In this document: positions 8,984 through 17,284 of the stretch, one piece after another
Layout of the letters: every line of letters begins with the position of its first letter
Position numbering within the stretch: the stretch's first letter is position 1
Source of the DNA: Gammaproteobacteria bacterium
GTDB taxonomy: Bacteria; Pseudomonadota; Gammaproteobacteria; Pseudomonadales; Azotimanducaceae
Direction of reading: 5' to 3'
Assembly: GCA_003248125.1 (NCBI GenBank)
Contig: QJXZ01000225.1
Span: 1-41,322, forward strand
DNA: 41,322 nucleotides
The notes under the pieces: generated by a model
Databases searched by the model: none
What the model was told of the DNA's origin: nothing
The model's input: the letters and a program-made list of their open reading frames with translations, nothing else
Program-made: the position numbers and the translations under genes

Positions 8984-9730
8984 ATGGTGCGCCTCCACGC
9001 CCACGTGACCGATTCCACGGTGATGTTCATGACGACGTTGATGCTCACCGTCGGCGGCTGCACGAGCGTCCCGCCAAAACCCGCGCCGGCACTGCCCGCT
9101 GAGCCGCAACCGGCACCGGCCCCGCCGGCCGCACCGGTTGCCGAACCGGCAATCGATTGGGATCGGCTAGACGAATTGCTCACCAAGGGCGACGACGCGC
9201 TCAAGGAAGATCGCTTGCTGACACCGATCGATGACTGCGCCTACGACTACTACCAGCAAGCGCTGCAAGTGGCGCCCGACCATCCGGCGGCGCGCCATGG
9301 CTTGGACCGTATCGTGGACCGCTACATCGCATTGGCGAGCGAGGCCACACAACGTGGCCAGCACGACCGCGCGCAGAACATTCTCGAACGCGCCAAATTC
9401 ATCAACGCCGAGCATCAAGGCATCGCCATGGCCGAGGCGCAGTTGCGATTGTTCGCCGACGCCAATCGCGTCCGTGTGCCGCTCGACAGCGCCGAGCTGG
9501 CGGCGCGTTCGCAATCACTGAGCGACCAGTTGGCGGCGCTCGGCGTGCGCGCCAAGGCCGAAGGAACATGGGTGGTGATCATTGCCCGCAACGATGCCGA
9601 GGGGCGTTGGATCTACCAGCAGCTGCGCCGCGCGCCGGGTGAGCGCCGCATGCGCGCCGAGCTGATACTCGGTGCGCCGCCTCGCATCGAGCTCGTGGCG
9701 CTGGCCGACGCAACGCTCGACATACCGTGA
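8984..9730 (+). CDS. TPR-like lipoprotein of unknown function
   Basis: I do not recognise a named family. The N-terminus MFMTTLMLTVGGC is a lipoprotein signal ending in a Cys (VGGC), followed by a Pro/Ala-rich tether (about 25 residues). The body is helical with a TPR-like pattern: YYQQALQVAPDHPAARHGLD, then ALASEATQRGQHDRAQNIL. The last 75 residues look like a separate small alpha/beta domain (TWVVIIARNDAEGRWIYQQL). ATG 8984 has GGGGTGG about ten bases upstream; ATG 9023 would give a tidier signal peptide but has no clear ribosome binding site. Its stop overlaps the next GTG (GTGA), so it is coupled to the PCuAC gene. Confidence 0.75.
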   Translation: MVRLHAHVTDSTVMFMTTLMLTVGGCTSVPPKPAPALPAEPQPAPAPPAAPVAEPAIDWDRLDELLTKGDDALKEDRLLTPIDDCAYDYYQQALQVAPDHPAARHGLDRIVDRYIALASEATQRGQHDRAQNILERAKFINAEHQGIAMAEAQLRLFADANRVRVPLDSAELAARSQSLSDQLAALGVRAKAEGTWVVIIARNDAEGRWIYQQLRRAPGERRMRAELILGAPPRIELVALADATLDIP

Positions 9731-10146
9731 GACGCAGCGCGCTCAGCCTTCTACTTGCCGCGGTCGTCGCATGCGCACCGCAAGAAGCTGTCGAAATCAC
9801 GCACGCAGTCGTGCGGCCACCAATCGCCGGCGGCGACGTGGCGGTCGGCTACTTCGAGATCGCCAACCATACGGATGCCGCCATCGAGTTGATCGGCGCG
9901 ACCAGCAGTGCCGCCCGCACGATCGAAATCCACACTCACGTGCACGACGGCGACATGCTGCGCATGCGGAAACTGTCGAGCGTGGCCGTCGATCCTGGCA
10001 CGCAGGTCAGCTTTGCGCCCGGCGGGCACCACCTCATGTTGTTCGGCTACGGCGCCGGCGAGGCCGATCGCATCACCGTCACCATGGAATTCGGCAACGG
10101 CAGCGCGCGTTCGGTAGAGTTTACGGTTGAGTCGCGAGCGAGGTGA
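9727..10146 (+). CDS. PCuAC-family periplasmic copper chaperone (lipoprotein)
   Basis: These periplasmic proteins bind Cu(I) and often help load the CuA centre of cytochrome oxidase. The full copper motif H-x10-M-x21-H-x-M is present: His in IEIHTHVHDGDM, Met in LRMRKL, then HHLM. The N-terminus (MRRSALSLLLAAVVAC) is a signal peptide with lipobox VVAC at Cys16, so it is probably anchored rather than soluble. The GTG start overlaps the stop of the upstream lipoprotein gene, and its own stop overlaps the GTG of the DUF2333 gene. No oxidase genes are in view. Confidence 0.88.
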   Translation: MRRSALSLLLAAVVACAPQEAVEITHAVVRPPIAGGDVAVGYFEIANHTDAAIELIGATSSAARTIEIHTHVHDGDMLRMRKLSSVAVDPGTQVSFAPGGHHLMLFGYGAGEADRITVTMEFGNGSARSVEFTVESRAR

Positions 10147-11180
10147 CGGTCGTGAATTGGAAATTCTGGCAGTTGGCACCGGAGACGGGGCTCGTGGCCG
10201 TTGTCGGTCGCGTAGCGGCCGGCGTGGTCGCGACCTATCTGTTGGTGTGCGGTGCACTGGCGTTCTGGTGGGACTCGGAGCCCGAACAATTCGACGTCGT
10301 GGCGCTGGCGCAAGCGCGAATGGGCGATTCCGATCAGCCGCCGGTCACCGGATACACGACCACCGCGACCCTCATCGAGCTTGCGCGGACCCTGCTCGAC
10401 AAGCGCGGCGGACACCTCTCGAACGACCTGTTTCCACCCGGTGTGTGGATGGACAACATCCCGAATTGGGAATTCGGCGTGCTGGTGCAGATCCGCGACA
10501 TGGCGCGCGCGCTACGCATCGATTTGTCGCGCTCCCAGAGCCAATCGGCGGAGGATCCGCACCTATCGGAGGCCGAAGGTAAATTCTTCTTCGACAACTC
10601 GAGCTGGGCGTTCCCGCCGTCGGAGAGCGAATACCGCGACGGCATCGCGCTGCTCGAGCGTTACTTAGCGAGACTCGCCGACACCGATCAGACCGACGCC
10701 CAGTTCTATGCCCGCGCCGACAATCTGCGCAATTGGCTGGCCGGCGTCGAAACGCGGCTCGGCAGCCTCTCCCAGCGACTGAGCGCCGCCGTCGGCAAAC
10801 GGCAACTCAACATCGACCTCGCGGGCGACGCGGCAGCGACGCAGGCGACCAAAGCGCCCGCCGAGGCCGAGGTGAAGACACCCTGGCTCGAGATCGACGA
10901 CGTGTTCTACGAAGCACGCGGCCAGACCTGGGCACTCATCCATTTGCTGCGCGCCGTGGATCACGACTTCGCCGAGGTGCTGACCCGCAAGAACGCGCGC
11001 GTCAGTCTGCGACAGATCATCCGCGAGCTGGAGCCGACGCAAGAAACGCTATGGAGCCCGATGGTGCTGAACGGCGACGGCTTCGGGCTGCTCGCCAACC
11101 ATTCGCTCGTGATGGCCTCATACATCGCCCGCGCCAACGCCGCGATCATCGACCTGCGCAGCCTTCTGGCACAGGGGTGA
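10143..11180 (+). CDS. DUF2333 family membrane-anchored protein
   Basis: The function is unknown. The 345-residue protein has one N-terminal membrane helix (about 20-42, VVGRVAAGVVATYLLVCGAL) and a long helical body. Family-like segments are LFPPGVWMDNIPNWEFGVL, followed by FDNSSWAFPPSESEYRDGI and QTWALIHLLRAVDHDFAEVL. The GTG start overlaps the stop of the PCuAC gene, making it the third gene of a coupled trio. Topology suggests a short cytosolic tail and a periplasmic body. It ends in front of a repeat-rich gap. Confidence 0.8.
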   Translation: MTVVNWKFWQLAPETGLVAVVGRVAAGVVATYLLVCGALAFWWDSEPEQFDVVALAQARMGDSDQPPVTGYTTTATLIELARTLLDKRGGHLSNDLFPPGVWMDNIPNWEFGVLVQIRDMARALRIDLSRSQSQSAEDPHLSEAEGKFFFDNSSWAFPPSESEYRDGIALLERYLARLADTDQTDAQFYARADNLRNWLAGVETRLGSLSQRLSAAVGKRQLNIDLAGDAAATQATKAPAEAEVKTPWLEIDDVFYEARGQTWALIHLLRAVDHDFAEVLTRKNARVSLRQIIRELEPTQETLWSPMVLNGDGFGLLANHSLVMASYIARANAAIIDLRSLLAQG

Positions 11181-11183
11181 GCC

Positions 11184-11222
11184 CGGCCCCGCGAAGCGGG
11201 GCTGCGCGAGCATTGCTCGCGC
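11184..11222. terminator. Paired hairpins after the DUF2333 gene
   Basis: Two stem-loops follow the stop codon. The first is CCCCGC-GAA-GCGGGG. The second is a 9-bp perfect stem, TGCGCGAGC-ATT-GCTCGCGCA. There is no T run, so this may be a REP-like or mRNA-stabilising structure rather than an intrinsic terminator. The second hairpin's core resembles that at 37402-37415. Confidence 0.4.
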
Positions 11223-11430
11223 AGGGGCGAACGCCCGGCCATGGATGGCCGGGCTGGGGTTGGATCGAAGCCACCTTCGTTGCGCCATGGACGGCAGGAT
11301 TCGAGCCAGACACCTCACGCGGGGCTGCGCGAGCACTGATCGCGTAGGCGGCTACGCCCGGCCATGGATGGCCGGGCTGAGGCTGCATCGAAGCCACCCT
11401 CGTTGCGCCATGGACGGCTTCAGTGCAGAG
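11196..11430. repeat. 123-bp tandem repeat, two copies, with internal palindrome
   Basis: Copy 1 starts at 11196 and copy 2 at 11319, an exact 123-base offset. Each contains a palindrome with 10-bp arms (GCCCGGCCAT) and a GG loop, at 11233-11254 and 11356-11377, and a shared segment TTGCGCCATGGACGGC (ending at 11295 and 11418). Divergence is highest in the 20-30 bases before the palindrome and at the distal end. A degraded third copy is recognisable around 11510-11549 (GCGCCATGGACGAC). It is REP/BIME-like, not CRISPR: the unit is repeated directly without distinct spacers. Confidence 0.75.
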
Positions 11431-11617
11431 GCAGCCCGCAATATGGCGGCGGCGCGTCACCGGCGAGCAGCGGGCGGCCTTGCAGACCGCGCGCGGTGAC
11501 GCGAGCCCTGGGGCTTGATCAGCAGCACTCGAGTCGCGCCATGGACGACATACCGCACGCCAAACCGCAACAGGGCTTCGCGTTCCGGGTCGAGTTCATT
11601 GCGCCGAGGCAGTCCCC

Positions 11618-11664
11618 TTGCTCCGGGGCAACATCGCTCCGGAGCAAACTCGTTGCTCCGGGGC
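11618..11664. repeat. Three iterated TTGCTCCGGGGC-type half-palindromes upstream of hppA
   Basis: The core CTCCGG(G/A)G occurs at 11621, 11637 and 11656; the middle copy is a perfect palindrome, GCTCCGGAGC (11636-11645). Arms can pair with one another to form alternative hairpins. They lie about 30-75 bases upstream of the hppA -10 candidate, so they could be an operator or simply a small repeat cluster. Confidence 0.45.
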
Positions 11665-11692
11665 GCCATCTTCTATGTCCCGGATTTTGTTG

Positions 11693-11698
11693 TAGAAT
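11693..11698 (+). promoter_or_regulatory. Candidate -10 element for hppA (TAGAAT)
   Basis: TAGAAT is preceded directly by TTG in an AT-richer patch (TTTTGTTGTAGAAT). No good -35 match lies 16-18 bases upstream, so it would need help from an activator. It would leave a GC-rich leader of about 105 bases before hppA. Confidence 0.3.
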
Positions 11699-11810
11699 CG
11701 CCGGCCGTTGAGCGGGGGCCCCGGCGGATTTCGGGCGGTTTTGGCGGGTCATCTCCAAACCGGACGCCTCCCTTTGTGCATTGCTTCCACAAGAACCTCT
11801 AGGGGGATTC

Positions 11811-13841
11811 ATGTCGACTGAACTCATCATCGCCCTCATCTGCGCGGTGGCGGCGCTGGCCTATGGGCTGGTATCGATCCGCTGGATTCTGGCGCAGCCG
11901 GCGGGCAATCCGCGGATGCAGGAGATCGCGGCTGCGGTTCAAGCCGGCGCGAAGGCGTACCTCAACCGCCAGTACTCCACCATTTCGTTCGTCGGCGCGG
12001 TGCTGTTCGTCGTGCTCGGCATCGCGCTCGACTGGTACACCGCGGTCGGTTTCCTGATCGGCGCCGTGCTGTCCGGTCTCGCCGGCTACATCGGCATGAA
12101 CATCTCGGTGCGCGCCAACGTCCGCACGGCACAAGCTGCCTATGGTGGCATCAACCCGGCGCTCGCAGTCGCCTTCCGCGGCGGTGCGATCACCGGTTTG
12201 TTGGTGGTCGGCTTGGGCCTGCTCGGGGTTGCCGGCTTCTACGCCGCCGTCGAACCGATGGCGGGCACTGACAAGGCTCTACACGCCCTTGTCGGTCTCG
12301 CGTTCGGCGGCTCGCTGATTTCGATCTTCGCCCGACTCGGCGGCGGCATTTTCACCAAGGGCGCGGACGTCGGCGCCGACTTGGTCGGCAAGGTCGAAGC
12401 CGGTATTCCCGAAGACGACCCGCGCAACCCTGCGGTGATCGCCGACAACGTCGGCGACAACGTCGGCGACTGCGCCGGCATGGCTGCCGACCTGTTCGAA
12501 ACCTATGCTGTCACCATCGTCGCAACCATGCTGCTCGGCGGCCTCATGATGAAGGCGGCCGGCACGGCTGCCGTGCTCTATCCGCTCGTGCTCGGTGGGG
12601 CTTCGATCATCGCGTCCGTGATCGGCACATTCTTCGTCAAGGTCGGCGAAGGCGCGAAGATCATGAGCGCGCTGTACAAAGGCGTGATCATCTCCGGCGT
12701 GCTCGCCGGCATCGCGTTCTACCCGATAACGCAGTGGATGATGCCCGCCGAGCAGGTAATGCCGCTGTTCGGTGCCGCCATCGTTGGCCTAGTGCTCACC
12801 GCGGCCATGGTGGTCATCACCGAGTACTACACGGCAACGGAATATGCCCCGGTTCGTCATGTCGCTTCGGCGTCGCAGACCGGTCACGCCACCAACATCA
12901 TCGCCGGCCTCGGCGTTTCCATGAAGTCGACCGCCCTGCCCGTGCTGGCGGTGTGCATCGCCATTTGGGCGGCCTATGCGCTTGCTGGACTGTACGGCAT
13001 CGCAATTGCGGCAACCGCCATGCTGTCGATGACCGGTATGATCGTCGCGCTCGATGCGTACGGGCCGATCACCGACAACGCCGGCGGTATCGCCGAGATG
13101 GCCGAACTGCCGAGCGAGATCCGCAACATCACCGACCCGCTCGATGCAGTAGGCAACACCACGAAGGCAGTCACCAAGGGTTATGCCATCGGCTCGGCCG
13201 GCCTTGCGGCCCTCGTGCTGTTTGCGGACTACACCCATAACCTCGACGCCGCCGGCAAGTTGGTGACCTTCTCGCTATCCGACCCGGCAGTCATCATCGG
13301 GCTCTTCATTGGCGGCTTGGTGCCCTACCTGTTCGGCGCCATGGCGATGGAAGCGGTCGGGCGCGCGGCGGGCTCGGTGGTGAACGAAGTACGCCGTCAG
13401 TTTCGCGAGATCAAAGGCATCATGGAAGGCACCGCGAAGCCGGACTACTCGCGCGCTGTCGACATGCTGACGCGCGCCGCGATCAAGGAAATGATCGTGC
13501 CGAGTCTGCTGCCCATTCTCGTACCGATCGTGCTCGTCATCGTCATGAACCTGGCGATGGGGCCGAGCGCAGGCATCAAAGCGCTCGGCGGTCTCCTGAT
13601 CGGCACGATCGTCACCGGCCTCTTTGTCGCCATCTCGATGACCACCGGTGGTGGTGCCTGGGACAATGCGAAGAAATACATCGAGGACGGCAACTTCGGC
13701 GGTAAGGGCTCGGAGGCCCACAAGGCCGCCGTCACCGGCGACACCGTCGGCGACCCTTACAAGGACACGGCCGGCCCTGCAGTCAACCCGCTCATCAAGA
13801 TCATCAACATCGTGGCATTGCTCATGGTGCCGGTGCTCTGA
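11811..13841 (+). CDS. hppA: K+-independent H+-translocating membrane pyrophosphatase
   Basis: Integral membrane pump that splits PPi and exports protons. The start is ATG 11811 with AGGGGG five bases upstream, giving 676 residues, a usual length, with about 16 hydrophobic helices. Core motifs are intact: [20 protein letters not shown], then [20 protein letters not shown], both rich in the Asp residues that bind Mg-PPi. The cation selector reads [10 protein letters not shown], with Lys452 and Thr455. Lys at this place, instead of Ala, is known to mark K+-independent, H+-pumping enzymes. The C-terminal [20 protein letters not shown] is present. It converges with the PPi-dependent phosphofructokinase gene, a functional partner, across a shared terminator. 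Confidence 0.97.
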   Translation: MSTELIIALICAVAALAYGLVSIRWILAQPAGNPRMQEIAAAVQAGAKAYLNRQYSTISFVGAVLFVVLGIALDWYTAVGFLIGAVLSGLAGYIGMNISVRANVRTAQAAYGGINPALAVAFRGGAITGLLVVGLGLLGVAGFYAAVEPMAGTDKALHALVGLAFGGSLISIFARLGGGIFTKGADVGADLVGKVEAGIPEDDPRNPAVIADNVGDNVGDCAGMAADLFETYAVTIVATMLLGGLMMKAAGTAAVLYPLVLGGASIIASVIGTFFVKVGEGAKIMSALYKGVIISGVLAGIAFYPITQWMMPAEQVMPLFGAAIVGLVLTAAMVVITEYYTATEYAPVRHVASASQTGHATNIIAGLGVSMKSTALPVLAVCIAIWAAYALAGLYGIAIAATAMLSMTGMIVALDAYGPITDNAGGIAEMAELPSEIRNITDPLDAVGNTTKAVTKGYAIGSAGLAALVLFADYTHNLDAAGKLVTFSLSDPAVIIGLFIGGLVPYLFGAMAMEAVGRAAGSVVNEVRRQFREIKGIMEGTAKPDYSRAVDMLTRAAIKEMIVPSLLPILVPIVLVIVMNLAMGPSAGIKALGGLLIGTIVTGLFVAISMTTGGGAWDNAKKYIEDGNFGGKGSEAHKAAVTGDTVGDPYKDTAGPAVNPLIKIINIVALLMVPVL

Positions 13842-13857
13842 TCGAGCGCCGTTCGAG

Positions 13858-13890
13858 GAAATACCCCGGCAATCGCCGGGGTATTTCTTT
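13858..13890. terminator. Perfect bidirectional terminator between hppA and pfp
   Basis: A 13-bp perfect stem (GAAATACCCCGGC, 13858-13870, with its complement at 13875-13887) and a 4-base AATC loop. The A/T-rich stem ends give a T-rich tract on both strands, so it should stop transcription of hppA (plus) and of the phosphofructokinase gene (minus). Confidence 0.9.
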
Positions 13891-13893
13891 CGG

Positions 13894-15150
13894 TCAGCGA
13901 AACGGGGGTAACTTCTTCTTCGCCAGCACGTTCTTCAGACGCGCGTACTTCGGTACGCCGTTCTCGTACGGCGGGTAATCCTCGCCGGCAATCAGAGGCT
14001 GCAGATACTCGCGCGCCTTCTTGGTGATGCCAAATCCGTCTTTGCTGATGAACGAGCGCGGCACGGTCTTCTCGACGTTGGCGATCTTCGACAGCGGTGC
14101 CGCATCGATTTCCCACCGGTACGGCTTGGCGCGCTTGCGCACGATGATGGGCATTACGCTGTTCTTGCCCGCTAGCGCGAACTCGACCGCCGCCTTGCCC
14201 ACCGCATACGCTTGCTCGACATCGGTCGCTGACGCGATATGGCGGGCTGCGCGCTGTAAATAGTCGGCAACCGCCCAGTGATATTTGTAGCCGAGCGAAT
14301 CCTTCACCATCGCGGCGATTGTCGGCGCAACGCCACCGAGCTGCGTGTGCCCGAAGGCATCCTTGGTTCCCGCATCAGCCAGGAACGTGCCATCCGCATA
14401 GCTGGTGCCCTCCGATACCACCACCACGCAGTAGCCGTCTTTCGCCACGCTCGCTTTCACCTTGGCGAGGAATTTGTCGCGATCGAAGGGAATTTCCGGA
14501 AACAAGATGATGTGCGGTGGGCCCTTGCCGTCGACCTGAGCAAGTGCGCCGGCGGCCGCGATCCAACCCGCGTGTCGGCCCATCACTTCCATGATGAATA
14601 CCTTGGTCGACGACTCGCACATGCTGGCCACGTCGAGTGCAGCTTCCCGCACGCTCACCGCCACGTATTTCGCGACCGAGCCGAAGCCGGGACATGTGTC
14701 GGTGAATGGTAGGTCGTTGTCCACCGTCTTCGGAATGCCGATACACGTCACCGGATAGTCGAGACGCGCACCCGCCACGGCAACCTTGTTGGCAGTGTCT
14801 TGCGAATCACCGCCACCGTTGTAGAAGAAATAGCCGATGTCGTGCGCCTTGAAAACGCTGATCAAGCGCTCGTATTCACGCGGATCGTCGGCCATCGGTT
14901 TCAGCTTGTGGCGACACGACCCGAACGCACCGCTCGGCGTATGCCGCAGCGCCGCAATGCTCGCCGCGCTCTCCTTGCCGGTATCGATCAATTCCTCACG
15001 CAGCGCACCGAGAATGCCGTTGCGACCCGCGAACACGGTGCCAATGCGCTGTTTGTGCTTACGCGCGGTCTCGATGACACCGCACGCAGTCGCATTGATG
15101 ACGGCTGTGACACCACCGGATTGGGCATAGAACGCGTTGCGTTTCGCCAT
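13894..15150 (-). CDS. pfp: Pyrophosphate-dependent 6-phosphofructokinase
   Basis: It phosphorylates fructose 6-phosphate with PPi, reversibly, in glycolysis and gluconeogenesis. The 418-residue protein has the PFK fold: QSGGVTAVINA near the N-terminus, GGGDSQDT (residues 112-119), PKTVDNDLPFTDTCPGFGS (from 140) and MGRHAGW (190-196). Two residues point to PPi and not ATP: an Asp in place of Gly104 of E. coli PfkA (Asp115), and Lys141 in PKTVDND where ATP enzymes have Gly (PGTIDND). Strong ribosome binding site AGAAGGAAGG precedes the ATG. Residue numbering against E. coli was aligned by eye. Confidence 0.92.
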   Translation of the reverse strand: MAKRNAFYAQSGGVTAVINATACGVIETARKHKQRIGTVFAGRNGILGALREELIDTGKESAASIAALRHTPSGAFGSCRHKLKPMADDPREYERLISVFKAHDIGYFFYNGGGDSQDTANKVAVAGARLDYPVTCIGIPKTVDNDLPFTDTCPGFGSVAKYVAVSVREAALDVASMCESSTKVFIMEVMGRHAGWIAAAGALAQVDGKGPPHIILFPEIPFDRDKFLAKVKASVAKDGYCVVVVSEGTSYADGTFLADAGTKDAFGHTQLGGVAPTIAAMVKDSLGYKYHWAVADYLQRAARHIASATDVEQAYAVGKAAVEFALAGKNSVMPIIVRKRAKPYRWEIDAAPLSKIANVEKTVPRSFISKDGFGITKKAREYLQPLIAGEDYPPYENGVPKYARLKNVLAKKKLPPFR

Positions 15151-15241
15151 GAAATACGCCTTCCTTCTGAACCGTGGGGAGCCACCTCATGGTAGTGGCT
15201 TTTGTGCCACAATGCCCGCTCTCCCCTCGACCGCCTCGAAT

Positions 15242-15769
15242 ATGCGTTCGCTGTTCATAGTCTTCGCCAACATCTGTTTGTTGCGTCGTGGCCCCGAACT
15301 GGTGCCGACGCTGCCTTGGTTCGTCGCGGCGGTCGCGATCCTCAACTTCGCCGCGAGCTTTGCAGTTTCCAATCACCTTGGTGCATCGATCTCAGCCGCG
15401 GCGCTTGCGAGCTCGCTGTTGGTAACGATGGCAACACTCGCTGCGGTGTCGTGGACCGCGCTCTATCTGCGAGGCAAAGATGGGCGCTTTCCCGCAACCA
15501 TCACCGCGATGTTCGGCTGCGACCTCATCCTCACTGTACTGGTGGGTGTGACGATGCTGGCGGTGGGCGGTGTCGGCACGCCGGTAGGACAAGGTGTGCT
15601 CGCCTTGGTCGGGATCTGGTCGATCGCCATCAATGGTTTCATCCTGCATCGGGCGATGGAGGTGTCGGTGTGGATCGGCATCGTCGTCGCATTCGGCATG
15701 GCGCTGTTCGCATTCATGCTCTCGAATGCCGCGGTCGGCCCAGCGCTGGCACCCACCCCACAGGCATGA
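15242..15769 (+). CDS. Small multi-pass membrane protein upstream of mpl
   Basis: I do not recognise a family with confidence; the pattern is loosely Yip1-like. It has four or five hydrophobic segments: LVPTLPWFVAAVAILNFAAS, the ALASSLLVTMATLAAVSW region, FGCDLILTVLVGVTMLAVG, and two C-terminal ones (GVLALVGIWSIAINGFIL; IGIVVAFGMALFAFML). ATG 15242 gives 175 residues starting MRSLFIVFANICLL. ATG 15212 would add ten residues. Neither has a good ribosome binding site. The stop overlaps the mpl start as ATGA, so the two genes are coupled, which hints at an envelope role but does not prove one. Confidence 0.75.
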   Translation: MRSLFIVFANICLLRRGPELVPTLPWFVAAVAILNFAASFAVSNHLGASISAAALASSLLVTMATLAAVSWTALYLRGKDGRFPATITAMFGCDLILTVLVGVTMLAVGGVGTPVGQGVLALVGIWSIAINGFILHRAMEVSVWIGIVVAFGMALFAFMLSNAAVGPALAPTPQA

Positions 15770-17199
15770 CCACCAGGCAACGCCACATCTACATCCTCGG
15801 CATCGGCGGGACGCTGATGGGCAGCATCGCCATGCTCGCAAAGGAAGCGGGCCTGAAGGTCACTGGGTCGGACAAGCGCCTCTATCCGCCGATGAGCACG
15901 CAGCTCGCGGATGCCGGTATCGAGGCATTCGAGGGCTTCACACCGGCACATCTCGATCCAGCGCCAGATCTGGTCATCATCGGCAACGCGGGGCTGCCGC
16001 GCGGTCACCCGGGCGTGGAAGCCGTGCTGCGCTCGGGATTACCGTACACCTCTGGCGCCGAATGGCTCGGCCGCGACATATTGCCGGGTCGCTGGGTGCT
16101 AGCCGTTGCGGGCACGCACGGCAAAACCACCACGGCGAGCATGCTTGCCTACGTTCTCGATCAAGCGGGGCTCGCCCCCGGTTTCCTGATCGGTGGCGTA
16201 CCGAAGGACTTCCCACGTTCGGCGCGGCTCGGCAGCACGTCATTCTTCGTGATCGAAGCCGACGAATACGACACGTCCTACTTCGATCGGCGCTCTAAGT
16301 TCGTGCACTACCGGCCGCGGACGCTGGTGATCAACAACCTCGAATACGACCACGCCGACATCTTTCCCGATCTTGCGGCAATTCAGACGCAGTTCCACCA
16401 CTTGCTCCGAACCGTGCCAGACAACGGCCTCGTGATCGCACCGGAGCACGACGAAGCAGTCGAGCAAGTGCTACGCATGGGCTGTTGGACGCCTGTTGCG
16501 CGGGTCCGCCTCGGTCGAAAACGACTACGTAAAGCCAATGTGGTCGGCGCGGCGACCGATGATGTCTGGCGCGTCAAGGATGCAGCCGCCGATGGCACGT
16601 CGTTCAAAGTGCAGCTGAACGATTCGGTACTCGGCACCGTCAGGTGGACGTTGACCGGTGAGCACAACGTCGCGAACGCGCTGAGCGCAATCGCCGCGGC
16701 TCGGCATGCCGGCGTACCGCCCGAAGTTGCGATCGATACGCTGTGCCGCTTCAGCGGCGTTACCCGGCGCATGGATCAATACGCCACCATCGGTGATGTC
16801 AAGCTGTACGACGACTTCGCCCATCATCCAACCGCGATTCGCACCACACTGCAGGGCCTACGCAACAAAGTGGGCGGCGAAGAAATCGTCGCGGTCATCG
16901 AACCACGTTCGCACACCATGTCGCTCGGCACGTTGCGCAGCGAGCTCACCAACTGCTGCGCGGCAGCGGACTGCGTGTATTGGTTCCGCGGTGAGAACAT
17001 CAAATGGGATCTGGCCGAGATCGTGCACGAGAGCGTGGTGCCCGCGCACCTGCACGACGATCTCGACCGGCTCGTAGCCGCGCTCACGAATTTGCCGCCG
17101 CCGAAGACCGCCCGCCACATCGTGATCATGTCGAATGGCGGATTCGGCGGCATTCACCGCAAGTTGGCGGCGTCGCTGCAAGCTGCCGGACGCCGATAA
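15766..17199 (+). CDS. mpl: UDP-MurNAc:L-alanyl-gamma-D-glutamyl-meso-DAP ligase
   Basis: Murein-recycling ligase that attaches the salvaged tripeptide to UDP-MurNAc in the cytosol. At 477 residues it is a Mur-ligase of usual length. The N-terminal domain has ILGIGGTLMGSIAMLAKEAG. The ATP loop is AGTHGKTTTASMLAYVLDQA. Central residues include EADEYDTSYFDRRSKFVHY and INNLEYDHADIF. The C-terminal domain has YDDFAHHPTAI. The ATG overlaps the stop of the membrane-protein gene (ATGA). The frame is open further upstream, but that part is antisense-like and not coding in this frame. Confidence 0.95.
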   Translation: MTTRQRHIYILGIGGTLMGSIAMLAKEAGLKVTGSDKRLYPPMSTQLADAGIEAFEGFTPAHLDPAPDLVIIGNAGLPRGHPGVEAVLRSGLPYTSGAEWLGRDILPGRWVLAVAGTHGKTTTASMLAYVLDQAGLAPGFLIGGVPKDFPRSARLGSTSFFVIEADEYDTSYFDRRSKFVHYRPRTLVINNLEYDHADIFPDLAAIQTQFHHLLRTVPDNGLVIAPEHDEAVEQVLRMGCWTPVARVRLGRKRLRKANVVGAATDDVWRVKDAAADGTSFKVQLNDSVLGTVRWTLTGEHNVANALSAIAAARHAGVPPEVAIDTLCRFSGVTRRMDQYATIGDVKLYDDFAHHPTAIRTTLQGLRNKVGGEEIVAVIEPRSHTMSLGTLRSELTNCCAAADCVYWFRGENIKWDLAEIVHESVVPAHLHDDLDRLVAALTNLPPPKTARHIVIMSNGGFGGIHRKLAASLQAAGRR

Positions 17200-17284
17200 C
17201 CCAGGTGCCCGCTCGGCGCCAGCGTGAACGATCTCGAGATAGGTTCTAGACTGCGCCGCTCGATCCACGACTCGGGAGGACGGA

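Larger units (their letters stand above)
11181..11810. other. Gene-free 630-base gap with tandem repeat, hairpins and hppA leader
   Basis: No convincing gene was found here; the short open frames are by-products of GC-rich repeats. The first third holds two hairpins and a 123-bp tandem repeat, the middle a degenerate third copy, and the last part short repeated palindromes, a weak promoter candidate and the leader of hppA. These are listed separately. Confidence 0.7.

Noticed and set aside
11196-11549. Possible CRISPR array
   Set aside because: Units are 123 bp, directly adjacent and diverging, with no unique spacers of constant length, and no cas genes are present.
13894-15150. ATP-dependent phosphofructokinase
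   Set aside because: Asp115 and Lys141 occupy the two positions that exclude ATP use in the PPi-dependent type.
15202-17199. 665-codon frame suggesting an extended Mpl
   Set aside because: The upstream part is the wrong frame of the membrane-protein gene; the Mpl domain starts at 15766 with an ATGA overlap.
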